A stretch of 6,829 nt of DNA from Burkholderiales bacterium RIFCSPHIGHO2_12_FULL_61_11 (GCA_001770785.1 MERZ01000016.1:5913-12741); one strand, 5' to 3'; numbered from the stretch's first letter, positions 1 to 6,829 are shown. A program made the numbers and translations. Notes: generated by a model from the letters alone, not told the origin.

Positions 1-53
1 GCGGGCGAGCGCAAGGTATTCGGGTTTCGCGGTTTGACGCAAGGGGCTTTGTA

Positions 54-54
<1 letters not shown>
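1..54 (+). CDS. ureB: Urease beta subunit UreB, 3' end only
   Basis: Only the last 17 codons and the TAA stop (52-54) are in the window. The frame reads [17 protein letters not shown], which matches the usual C-terminus of the urease beta subunit: a basic residue, then V-[FY]-G-F-x-G and a short tail ending in Leu. UreB is a non-catalytic structural subunit of the urease (UreABC)3 complex in the cytoplasm. The stop shares its last A with the ureC ATG (TAATG), so the two genes are probably translationally coupled. An AAGGGG stretch at 41-46, inside the ureB coding sequence, can serve as the ribosome binding site for ureC. The call rests on a short tail plus perfect gene order. Confidence 0.88.
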
Positions 55-1771
<1,717 letters not shown>

Positions 1772-1772
<1 letters not shown>

Positions 1773-2275
1773 TGCTGCAGATCTCCAGACTCATGCCGCA
1801 AGGCGCCGGGCTGGCCCCGGTGCTGCTCAAGCGCGCCCCGACCATCGAGCTCGACTGGGACGTGCGCCAGAAAAGCCGATTTCAGGCCACCGACTCGACC
1901 GGCCGCAGACTCGGCGTTTTTTTGCCGCGTGGCACCGCGGTGCGCGGCGGCGATGTGCTGGTGGCGGAAGACGGCTCGCTGATCCGGGTGCTTGCCGCCG
2001 CACAGCCGGTGCTGGTGATCACCGCCTGCGCCGAGCACGGCAGTGCCTTCGACCTGCTCCGTGCCGCCTACCACCTGGGCAACCGCCATGTGCCAATCGA
2101 ACTGAAACCGGATCACTTGAAGATTGAGCCGGACCATGTGCTGGCCGACATGCTACGCGCGATGCATTTAACCGTGGCTGAGGTCAATGAACCGTTTGAA
2201 CCAGAAAGCGGCGCCTACGCCAGCGGCAGGCAGGTTCATGATCACGGCCATGGACACGACCATTCCCACCACTGA
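1772..2275 (+). CDS. ureE: Urease nickel metallochaperone UreE
   Basis: UreE is a cytoplasmic homodimer that delivers Ni2+ to the UreDFG-apo-urease complex. I place the start at the ATG overlapping the ureC TGA (TGATG). It gives 167 residues beginning [11 protein letters not shown], the normal UreE N-terminus; the open frame upstream of it only shadows ureC. Residues 1-75 are the peptide-binding domain and about 76-150 the metal-binding domain. HLGNRH (His101, His106) and His122 correspond, by my recall of the Klebsiella protein, to His91, His96 and His112; His110 of Klebsiella is replaced by Pro120. The C-terminus is a His tail ([13 protein letters not shown], 155-167) that likely binds several nickel ions. 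No ribosome binding site is obvious, so translation probably depends on re-initiation after ureC. The 3' end overlaps ureF. Confidence 0.97.
2225..2230 (+). promoter_or_regulatory. Ribosome binding site for ureF
   Basis: GGCAGG lies 7 bases before the ATG at 2238, inside the last codons of ureE. It is the reason for preferring this start. The ATG at 2187 would need a much longer overlap with ureE and yields an N-terminus not typical of UreF. A second CAGG at 2231-2234 is too close to the ATG to be the better match. Confidence 0.45.
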
Positions 2276-2963
2276 GCCGCAGACCCCGCATGACAGCAGC
2301 TTCATGCAACTGATATGGCTGGCCTCGCCGGCGCTGCCGATCGGCGGTTTTTCTTACTCTGAATGCCTTGAAGCCGCCGTGGACAGTGCGCGGGTAGCTA
2401 CAGAATCAGGAGCGGCTGAATGGCTGCTGGAGCAGTTGCACTTGTGCCTGGCACGTAGCGACCTGGCGGTGGTCGCCCAGGCCGTGCCGGCCTGGCAGCG
2501 TGCTGATTACCCCCGCCTCGCCGAGCTCAACGCTTGGGTGCTGCAGACCCGCGAAAGCAGCGAACTGCGTGGGCAAACCGAGCAAATGGGCCGCTCTTTG
2601 CTGGAGTGGCTGCGCAACCACACGACCGCCCGCGCCGAACAAATCAACATCCTGGCCGCGTGTCAGCCGACCTACCCGGTGGCCTTCGCGCTGGCAGCCG
2701 GCGCTTGCCAGGCGCCGCTGCGCGACTGCCTGCTGACCTACGCCTTCGGCTGGGCCGAGAACATGGTGCAGGCGGCCATCAAGTCGGTGCCGCTGGGCCA
2801 AAGCGCCGGGCAGCGCATTCTGTCGGCGCTGACGGCCGCAATTCCGGCCGCCGTGGACCACGCACTCTCCTTGACTGACAGCGAGCGCCAGGCTTTTTCC
2901 CCCATGCTAGCGATCCTGAGCGCCCAGCATGAAGTTCAGTATTCACGCCTTTTCCGTTCGTAA
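2238..2963 (+). CDS. ureF: Urease accessory protein UreF
   Basis: UreF is an all-helical cytoplasmic scaffold. With UreD and UreG it forms the activation complex on apo-urease and gates nickel transfer. The family signature is clear: [17 protein letters not shown] near residues 26-42, the [16 protein letters not shown] segment, the [13 protein letters not shown] segment and [22 protein letters not shown] chose the ATG at 2238, giving 241 residues, because GGCAGG lies 7 bases upstream. ATGs at 2187, 2250 and 2304 are also in frame; 2250 is the main alternative. The gene overlaps the end of ureE by 38 bases, over the His-tail codons. One oddity is Cys43 in [11 protein letters not shown], where family members usually have Gly (S-[QE]-G-L-E). 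The identity is certain; the exact start is not. Confidence 0.96.
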   Translation: MITAMDTTIPTTEPQTPHDSSFMQLIWLASPALPIGGFSYSECLEAAVDSARVATESGAAEWLLEQLHLCLARSDLAVVAQAVPAWQRADYPRLAELNAWVLQTRESSELRGQTEQMGRSLLEWLRNHTTARAEQINILAACQPTYPVAFALAAGACQAPLRDCLLTYAFGWAENMVQAAIKSVPLGQSAGQRILSALTAAIPAAVDHALSLTDSERQAFSPMLAILSAQHEVQYSRLFRS

Positions 2964-2971
2964 ACCCCGTA

Positions 2972-2998
2972 CCGTTCGAGCTGAGCCTGTCGAAGCCT
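2972..2998 (+). repeat. Half of a dispersed palindromic (REP-like) element
   Basis: The only gap in the urease operon (2964-3005) is largely filled by a segment with core GAGCTGAGCCTGTCGAAG. From general knowledge, CTGAGCCTGTCGAAG followed by its inverted copy CTTCGACAGGCTCAG is a very common dispersed intergenic palindrome in Comamonadaceae and other Proteobacteria. Here only one arm is present and no partner arm occurs elsewhere in the window. A half element cannot form the usual long hairpin, so strong transcription termination is not expected. It occupies the place where the ureG ribosome binding site would normally be. Confidence 0.6.
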
Positions 2999-3005
2999 CC
3001 ACACC

Positions 3006-3683
3006 ATGACACCCCTTCACCATATCAAAAATCGCACCAAGCACTTACCTCCCCTGCGCGTCGGCATCGGCGGGCCGGTCGGCTCCGGCAAGACCACGCT
3101 GCTGGAGATGCTGTGCAAGTCCATGCGCGCCAGATACGACCTGGTGGCCATCACCAACGACATCTACACCAAGGAAGACCAGCGCCTGCTCACCGAGAGT
3201 GGCGCGCTGGCGGCCGAACGCATCATGGGCGTGGAAACCGGCGGCTGTCCGCATACCGCCATTCGCGAAGACGCCTCCATCAATCTGGAGGCGATTGACC
3301 GCATGCTGGTGGACTTTCCCGACGCCGACATTGTGTTCATCGAGTCTGGCGGCGACAACCTGGCAGCCACCTTCAGCCCGGAGCTCTCTGACCTGACGAT
3401 TTATGTCATCGACGTCGCAGCTGGTGAAAAAATTCCGCGCAAAGGCGGCCCCGGCATCACCAAGAGCGACTTGTTCGTCATCAACAAGACCGACCTGGCA
3501 CCCTACGTGGGTGCCAATCTGGCCGTGATGCAGGCCGACACGACACGCATGCGCACCACCGCGCGCGGCCTCAATCCCTTTGTCATGACCAACCTGAAAG
3601 CCGGCTCGGGGCTGGCCGAGGTGGTGGCATTTATTGAAAGCCGGGGGATGCTGCAGGCAGAGCCGGCTTCGCCTGCGTGCTGA
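3006..3683 (+). CDS. ureG: Urease accessory GTPase UreG
   Basis: UreG is a SIMIBI-class GTPase whose GTP-dependent dimer binds nickel and hands it to urease through UreF and UreD. The 225 residues contain, in order, the P-loop GGPVGSGKT (22-30), the switch I region NDIYTKED (51-58), the metal-binding Cys-Pro-His at 81-83 within [17 protein letters not shown], the ESGGDN motif (113-118) and the guanine-specificity motif NKTD (160-163). The start at 3006 gives the usual N-terminus [12 protein letters not shown]. No good Shine-Dalgarno sequence precedes it (CCTCCACACC), because the upstream gap is taken up by a repeat fragment. It is the last urease gene here. The product is expected in the cytoplasm as part of the UreDFG complex and looks fully intact. 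Confidence 0.98.
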   Translation: MTPLHHIKNRTKHLPPLRVGIGGPVGSGKTTLLEMLCKSMRARYDLVAITNDIYTKEDQRLLTESGALAAERIMGVETGGCPHTAIREDASINLEAIDRMLVDFPDADIVFIESGGDNLAATFSPELSDLTIYVIDVAAGEKIPRKGGPGITKSDLFVINKTDLAPYVGANLAVMQADTTRMRTTARGLNPFVMTNLKAGSGLAEVVAFIESRGMLQAEPASPAC

Positions 3684-3690
3684 CAGCACG
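3676..3690 (+). repeat. Short inverted repeat over the ureG stop codon
   Basis: CGTGCTG-A-CAGCACG is a perfect 7-bp inverted repeat with one central base, spanning the ureG TGA. As RNA it could form a 6-bp stem with a 3-base loop. No U tract follows, so it is not a standard intrinsic terminator. It might protect the 3' end of the urease message or may be chance. Confidence 0.35.
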
Positions 3691-3765
3691 GATACAGGTT
3701 GAATCCAATGGAGTGGCCGCCACCGCCTGCCGCCGCATGATAATGGCGGTCAAGTGGGGTGCAAA

Positions 3766-3790
3766 AAAAGATGCGTGCCCCTCATCTTTT
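3766..3790. terminator. A/T-flanked hairpin, possible weak terminator
   Basis: AAAAGATG (3766-3773) and CATCTTTT (3783-3790) are perfect 8-bp inverted arms around a 9-base loop. The left arm lies in a run of seven A residues, so - strand transcripts would have a stem followed by seven U residues, the layout of an intrinsic terminator. On the + strand only four U residues follow. The stem has just two G:C pairs, so it should be weak. It sits in the 130-base gap between ureG and the DUF488 gene. It could end - strand transcripts reading past the protoglobin gene, or act as a leader hairpin for the DUF488 message. Confidence 0.3.
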
Positions 3791-3801
3791 GGGCGTCACA
3801 C

Positions 3802-3807
3802 AAGGAG
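3802..3807 (+). promoter_or_regulatory. Ribosome binding site deciding the DUF488 start
   Basis: AAGGAG, 6 bases before the ATG at 3814, is a near-consensus Shine-Dalgarno sequence. It rules out the in-frame ATG at 3754, which has no such site and would add 20 residues not seen at the family N-terminus. A GATAAT at 3739-3744 resembles a -10 box, but I find no convincing -35 box at the right distance. Confidence 0.7.
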
Positions 3808-3813
3808 CAAGCC

Positions 3814-4884
3814 ATGGTCATACGTGTTGTCAGGCTTGGTAGCCCGCGGGTGGAAGGCGAAGGCACGCGCATCGGAACTGTGCGCCGTCCACCGCGTGGC
3901 GTGCCCAAGACCATGTTCGCATCACAGAACTGGTACGACGTGTGGTTCCCGAACCTGGCGCCGAGCCTCGACGCCATGAAACTCGGACAGAAGGCCAGCA
4001 CGCCCGCCCAGTGGGCCGCGTTCACCAGGAAGTACCGGGCTGAAATGGCAACTCCCGACAATCGCCACGCCATCGAGCTACTCGCAGCACTGTCCCATCA
4101 AGGTAATTTCTCGGTCGGCTGCTACTGCGAAAACGAAGCGCATTGCCATCGTTCGGTCCTTCGCGAACTCTTGATCGAGCAGGGTGCCGAACTGGCCCCC
4201 GGTCAGCGTCTTAAACCCTTGCGTCGAGCGGAGCGGGTCCCATTAGAAGTCCCCGTCCTTCACGTACGGATAGCTCCACAACGTCACCTGCAAGAGGCAG
4301 GACTTGACCCACGCGGCGTACATTTTCTCGACGTCTTCAGCGGAGTGCCCCTTCTTGGCAAGGAACGGCTTGAGTGTGAACGTGACGGGGAATACCAGCA
4401 GGAACAGGTTGCGCAAGGGCACGATCTCGGTCGAGGCCGCGCCGTCGGTGCGGTTCTTCTTCGTGCGGTGGTGGCGCAGGCCGATCTCGTGCTGGTAGTC
4501 GAGCCACTTCTGGTCGTACTCGGCTTGGGCCGTGTCGAGGATCCACTGGCCGAAGCGCTTGCGAACAGCGCCCAGGTAGTCACCGAGCGGCTTGCCATCA
4601 CTCTTGCTGGTGAACGACGCGAGCAGGTGCGGGTTCGAACCGACGAACCCGTACCAGACGTCGAGGATCGCCTCGACCTGGTCCTTCACGATGTCACGAG
4701 AGAGGCGCAAATATTTGACGTCCTCATCGCCAAACAAAACGCTCTTTTTCATCAACTCGAAGTCGGCGAGCGTTACTGGAGATCGCATCATGGCGTTCGT
4801 ACCATACGTATACCCGGGGATGCTTATCGTGTCTTTCATGGTCAGATCCTTTCCTTTTCGTTGGTTCGGGTGCTCGGTTCCTAA
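3814..4884 (+). CDS. DUF488-family protein with an abnormal read-through C-terminus
   Basis: Residues 1 to about 130 (3814-4203) match the DUF488 family as I know it from Burkholderiales: start MVIRVVRLGSPR, then RIGTVRRPPRGVPK, the NWYDVWFPNLAPS segment, a helical LLAALSH stretch, and the signature VGCYCENEAHCHRSVLRELL with Cys103, Cys105, Cys111, His112 and Arg113. The molecular function of the family is not established. The start at 3814 is supported by AAGGAG at 3802-3807, 6 bases upstream. Family members of this type end soon after this point, but here the frame stays open to 4884 (356 residues). Everything after about residue 130 is antisense to the protoglobin gene, resembles no domain I know and is probably not a natural part. 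A TAA at 4212-4214 lies one frame away: one extra C in the C5 tract at 4196-4200 would give a 133-residue protein. The real gene is thus probably 3814 to about 4200, with a frameshift, sequencing error or lost stop. Confidence 0.75.
   Translation: MVIRVVRLGSPRVEGEGTRIGTVRRPPRGVPKTMFASQNWYDVWFPNLAPSLDAMKLGQKASTPAQWAAFTRKYRAEMATPDNRHAIELLAALSHQGNFSVGCYCENEAHCHRSVLRELLIEQGAELAPGQRLKPLRRAERVPLEVPVLHVRIAPQRHLQEAGLDPRGVHFLDVFSGVPLLGKERLECERDGEYQQEQVAQGHDLGRGRAVGAVLLRAVVAQADLVLVVEPLLVVLGLGRVEDPLAEALANSAQVVTERLAITLAGERREQVRVRTDEPVPDVEDRLDLVLHDVTREAQIFDVLIAKQNALFHQLEVGERYWRSHHGVRTIRIPGDAYRVFHGQILSFSLVRVLGS
4243..4839 (-). CDS. Stand-alone protoglobin (single-domain haem globin)
   Basis: The 198-residue product closely resembles archaeal and bacterial protoglobins such as that of Methanosarcina acetivorans (195 residues). 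Shared blocks are IPGYTYG (7-13), VEAILDVWYGFVGSNPHL (55-72), KRFGQWILDT (94-103), WLDYQHEIGLRHHRTKKN (112-129), KPFLAKKGHSAEDVEKM (157-173) and the C-terminus LWSYPYVKDGDF. Aligned to the Methanosarcina protein from memory, His123 is the proximal haem ligand and Trp62, Tyr63 and Phe96 line the distal pocket. Protoglobins bind O2, CO and NO; their physiological role is unclear. There is no fused signalling domain and no signal peptide, so it is a soluble cytoplasmic protein. I chose the ATG at 4839 because AGGA precedes it at suitable spacing and the length fits the family; the ATG at 4896 would add 19 unrelated residues. The gene converges with the DUF488 gene and ends 29 bases from that gene's likely original stop. 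Confidence 0.92.
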   Translation of the reverse strand: MKDTISIPGYTYGTNAMMRSPVTLADFELMKKSVLFGDEDVKYLRLSRDIVKDQVEAILDVWYGFVGSNPHLLASFTSKSDGKPLGDYLGAVRKRFGQWILDTAQAEYDQKWLDYQHEIGLRHHRTKKNRTDGAASTEIVPLRNLFLLVFPVTFTLKPFLAKKGHSAEDVEKMYAAWVKSCLLQVTLWSYPYVKDGDF

Positions 4885-4954
4885 CCTCGTCGCCAATTTA
4901 GCACCGCAGGGGAATCTGGGACAGGAATGTACTTTTCGGCAAGGGAGTTACGAA

Positions 4955-5083
4955 ATGGTTATAACCAGTCCTCGGTTCGTGCGCGATGCGACACCTGGGA
5001 TGGTGGTCCATTCCCCCTGCGCGCAGGCCCTGCGCCAGCGTATCCCTGACGGTCTGAGCCAGTTCGCCATCGACCGTCAATGA
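4955..5083 (+). CDS. Possible 42-residue small protein, unrecognised
   Basis: An ATG at 4955 has AAGGGAG (4941-4947) 7 bases upstream, a good ribosome binding site, and opens a 42-codon frame ending in TGA at 5081-5083, just before the 3' end of the convergent MFS gene. The product begins MVITSPRFVRDATPGM and ends LSQFAIDRQ. I recognise no family, and there is no signal peptide or membrane segment. The first codons include a perfect palindrome (4956-4967), so the site could equally be regulatory. A 60-codon frame on the opposite strand (5080-4898) covers the same stretch but has no ribosome binding site that I can point to. Either could be a gene remnant. Treat this as a weak candidate. Confidence 0.2.
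   Translation: MVITSPRFVRDATPGMVVHSPCAQALRQRIPDGLSQFAIDRQ
4956..4967. promoter_or_regulatory. 12-bp perfect palindrome, candidate operator
   Basis: TGGTTATAACCA is a perfect 12-bp palindrome in the gap between the protoglobin and MFS genes, 116 bases upstream of the protoglobin ATG and reading toward it. Perfect dyads of this size are typical of binding sites for dimeric regulators. I cannot assign it: it is not the FNR/Dnr-type TTGATnnnnATCAA box. No strong -35/-10 pair for protoglobin is apparent; the best fragment is an extended -10-like TGCTAAATT (- strand, near 4895-4903). Confidence 0.3.
5016..5035. repeat. Overlapping GC-rich palindromes
   Basis: CCTGCGCGCAGG (5016-5027) is a perfect 12-bp palindrome. 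Its right half also pairs with the next seven bases (GCGCAGG-C-CCTGCGC, 5021-5035), so two alternative hairpins share one arm. They lie 52-71 bases past the stop of the - strand MFS gene. No T run follows on either strand, so a classical intrinsic terminator is not supported. A 3' stabilising hairpin for the MFS message is possible. Confidence 0.35.
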
Positions 5084-5086
5084 AAT

Positions 5087-6310
5087 TTAGTGCCGGTTTT
5101 GAGACAAATTTTCTTCCGGCGGTTTCATCGACCTGAAACTTCGATAGAGCGCCAGGTCATATACCAGTTTCAGGCCGCCACAGAGAAAGAAAGGAACGCT
5201 GAACAACGCCGGGTTGGCCAGAAAAATTCCTGTCAGCGCCGGCGAGAGCGATGCGCCGACCGAACGCGCGATGCCCGTCACGCCTGCCGCGGCCGAGCGC
5301 TCATCCGCAGAAACGACGGCCATCGTATACGATTGCCGCGTCGGTACATCCATCTGCGAAATGCTGAAACGCGCCAGTAGCAGGCCGATGGCCAATGGCA
5401 GGTTCGGCATCAGGGGAACAAGGATCAGCAGCAGGTTGGAAGGAACATGGGTGAAGACCATGGTGTTGATCAACCCAAAGCGCTTCGCCAGGGGCACCGC
5501 CAGCAGTGCCGAAATCCCCGCCAAAATATTTGCGCCAAAAAAGATGCTTCCCAGCATGCCTGTGTCCACGCCAAACTTGATGTGGAACCAATACGCGATC
5601 ATGCTTTGCAAGATGAGGCCGCCCGCGAAGGCATCGAGCGCGAACAACGCGGACAAGCGCAGCACCACGGAGCGCGAGCGGTGGAGTCCCAATACAAGTT
5701 TTGTTCCGGCTGGAATCTTTTCCTGCACTTCGACGGCCGACGACACGGTCAGAAAAAGCAGCGCCAACACCAGACCGCCGACGGCGTAAGCGCCCAGCAC
5801 AACTCTATACGCATCCAGCGCCAGCCAGCCGCGGTCCTGCAGAATTTGCGCCACCCAGCCACCGCAAAGCGCGCCGGTGGCGGTCGCAAACGAGCCCGCC
5901 AGGTTGTACCAAGCGAAGACCTGCGTGCGCTTTTCGTCGGGAATGATCTGGCTCAGACCGGCCTGTTCGACCGAAAGAAACGGCCCGATCTCGTTTCCGC
6001 TCGGGCTGATGACGCCGACGATGGCGGCGGCCATCAGCACAACCATGTTGTTTGTCAGAATGAACACAAGTCCCGCGCCCAGCATCAGCAGCGCGCCAAT
6101 CTGTAAAGTGCGCCGCCTGCCAAACCTGTCCGCAGATGTGGTCAGCCATAGTGAAACTGCGGCGTCGCCAGCCAGCGTCAGCGAGAACAGCAAACCGATT
6201 TGCTGGTCAGTCAGCCCGACTTGCGCAAGATAAAGGGCCAGGATGAGAGACAGGAATCCGTAGCAAAAAAGGCGGACGATACGTGTCGTGAAGAGAATTC
6301 CAAAATCCAT
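5087..6310 (-). CDS. Major facilitator superfamily (MFS) transporter
   Basis: The 407-residue product is an inner-membrane transporter with about 12 predicted helices: six between residues 8 and 190 and six between 217 and 388, separated by a polar loop (192-216). Motif A in the loop between helices 2 and 3 reads ADRFGRRR (60-67), a core MFS signature, and a weaker equivalent, PLAKRFGL, occurs at 273-280 in the second half. The segment SPSGNEIGPFLSVEQA (102-117) and DVPTRQSYTMAVV (321-333) are distinctive soluble-loop or helix-edge motifs. The ATG at 6310 follows AGGGAA (6321-6326) at 10 bases, and the gene starts 6 bases after the stop of the ChrB-domain gene, so the two are co-transcribed and probably work together. 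The substrate is not readable from sequence. By context it may export chromate or another oxyanion or drug. It is not of the ChrA (CHR) family. Confidence 0.9.
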   Translation of the reverse strand: MDFGILFTTRIVRLFCYGFLSLILALYLAQVGLTDQQIGLLFSLTLAGDAAVSLWLTTSADRFGRRRTLQIGALLMLGAGLVFILTNNMVVLMAAAIVGVISPSGNEIGPFLSVEQAGLSQIIPDEKRTQVFAWYNLAGSFATATGALCGGWVAQILQDRGWLALDAYRVVLGAYAVGGLVLALLFLTVSSAVEVQEKIPAGTKLVLGLHRSRSVVLRLSALFALDAFAGGLILQSMIAYWFHIKFGVDTGMLGSIFFGANILAGISALLAVPLAKRFGLINTMVFTHVPSNLLLILVPLMPNLPLAIGLLLARFSISQMDVPTRQSYTMAVVSADERSAAAGVTGIARSVGASLSPALTGIFLANPALFSVPFFLCGGLKLVYDLALYRSFRSMKPPEENLSQNRH

Positions 6311-6316
6311 TTGGAC

Positions 6317-6751
6317 TTATTTCCCTGCCACATCCAGCCTGCACCACGCATACAGCGCGTCGTAAACTTCGAATTGGTGCTGCAGGTTTTCCAGATCATC
6401 CGGGAAGCGCAGACCGTAGCCGCTGGCAATCGCTTCCAGTCCGCGCGCGAGCGGGTCCTGGTCGATATCTGCACCGATGTCCGCGGCATGGACGATTTTT
6501 GCCAGCCGCAACAAGCCCGGCTCCTTCAATTCATACTTCAAAATAATGGATTCAAAGGAACAACGGCCCTCATGATGTCCGAGTTCCACGCCGGGCGCGT
6601 CGAATGGGATCGCAGCTGTTTCGTCGGCAACTTTATCAACTTGATTCCTGGGTACAAATAAAAACTCCGCCGCGCTATCAATGAAGCGGCTGATGAGCCA
6701 CGGACAGGCCACGCGGTCAACATGCACATGCGAGCGGGTAATCCATTTCAC
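6317..6751 (-). CDS. Chromate resistance protein, stand-alone ChrB C-terminal domain
   Basis: The 144-residue product matches the C-terminal domain of ChrB (chromate resistance exported-protein family, PF09828) as I know it. The N-terminus after the start is KWITRSHVHVDRVACPWLI, with the hallmark His8, Asp12, Arg13, Cys16, Pro17 and Trp18. This is followed by FVPRNQV, GVELGHHEGRCSFE (His59, His60, Cys64, Glu67) and IVHAADIG. Full ChrB regulators carry an extra N-terminal domain, which is absent here. The Cys and His residues suggest metal or oxyanion handling, but the biochemical role is unknown. I set the start at the GTG (6749-6751) because CAGGAGA precedes it at 5 bases and the family N-terminus begins there. 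The frame is open upstream to the window edge and includes ATGs, but with no matching residues. It forms an operon with the MFS gene. Confidence 0.85.
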   Translation of the reverse strand: MKWITRSHVHVDRVACPWLISRFIDSAAEFLFVPRNQVDKVADETAAIPFDAPGVELGHHEGRCSFESIILKYELKEPGLLRLAKIVHAADIGADIDQDPLARGLEAIASGYGLRFPDDLENLQHQFEVYDALYAWCRLDVAGK

Positions 6752-6756
6752 GGCAA

Positions 6757-6763
6757 TCTCCTG
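6757..6763 (-). promoter_or_regulatory. Ribosome binding site for the GTG start of the ChrB-domain gene
   Basis: On the - strand CAGGAGA precedes the GTG at 6751 with 5 intervening bases. It decides for the GTG over in-frame ATGs farther upstream. The remaining leader (6764-6829) holds a TTGATT that could be a -35 box, but the -10 position (TTACCA) is poor. No promoter is called. Confidence 0.65.
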
Positions 6764-6829
6764 TTGTGTATGTCGATGGTAAACACAGATCCGCATTTGA
6801 ATCAAGCCCGCCTGGCCGGGCGCCGGCAC

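Noticed and set aside
3045..3689. 214-codon open frame on the - strand over ureG
   Set aside because: It is an antisense shadow of ureG, which has all GTPase motifs intact.
4796..4815. ATACGTAT palindrome near the start of protoglobin as an operator
   Set aside because: It lies inside codons for the conserved IPGYTYG segment and is only 8 bp, so coding constraint explains it.
4840..4896. Longer protoglobin start at 4896
   Set aside because: The 19 extra residues do not resemble the protoglobin N-terminus, while the ATG at 4839 has a better ribosome binding site and gives the family length.
5447..6106. 219-codon open frame on the + strand over the MFS gene
   Set aside because: It is rich in Gln, His and Arg with no recognisable domain, and it is antisense to a clear 12-helix transporter.
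6752..6829. N-terminal extension of the ChrB-domain protein to the window edge
   Set aside because: The upstream residues show no family similarity, and a good ribosome binding site sits directly before the GTG at 6751.

Overview
The window looks like chromosomal DNA of a Burkholderiales bacterium, most likely of the Comamonadaceae (Rhodoferax/Polaromonas-like). This is inferred from the high GC content, the closeness of the urease proteins to what I know of that group, and one half of a dispersed palindromic repeat common in such genomes. No tRNA, rRNA, CRISPR array, insertion sequence or integrase is visible.

Positions 1-3683 (+ strand) are the distal part of a nickel urease operon: the last codons of ureB, then complete ureC, ureE, ureF and ureG. 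The genes are tightly packed. ureB/ureC share one base (TAATG), ureC/ureE share one base (TGATG), and ureF starts inside the 3' end of ureE. The only real gap, between ureF and ureG, holds the half repeat. UreC is the catalytic subunit, UreE carries nickel, UreG is the GTPase and UreF is the scaffold that couples GTP hydrolysis to metal insertion. ureD and ureA are presumably upstream, outside the window.

Positions 3684-4896 are accessory-looking. A DUF488-family gene on the + strand faces a stand-alone protoglobin (single-domain haem protein) on the - strand. The DUF488 frame has no stop codon at the expected family end and runs on antisense through the whole protoglobin gene. A one-base change in a short C tract would restore a normal-length protein that ends just before the protoglobin stop.

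Positions 4840-5086 are a gap with two perfect 12-bp palindromes and a possible 42-codon small ORF.

Positions 5087-6751 (- strand) are a two-gene operon: a 144-residue protein of the ChrB C-terminal (chromate resistance) family, followed after 6 bases by a 12-helix MFS transporter. The MFS protein sits where a ChrA chromate pump might be expected. Positions 6752-6829 are its leader.

The urease segment is ordinary. The less usual parts are the DUF488/protoglobin convergent pair and the ChrB-domain/MFS pair. I see no clear evidence of a wholly new multi-gene system.
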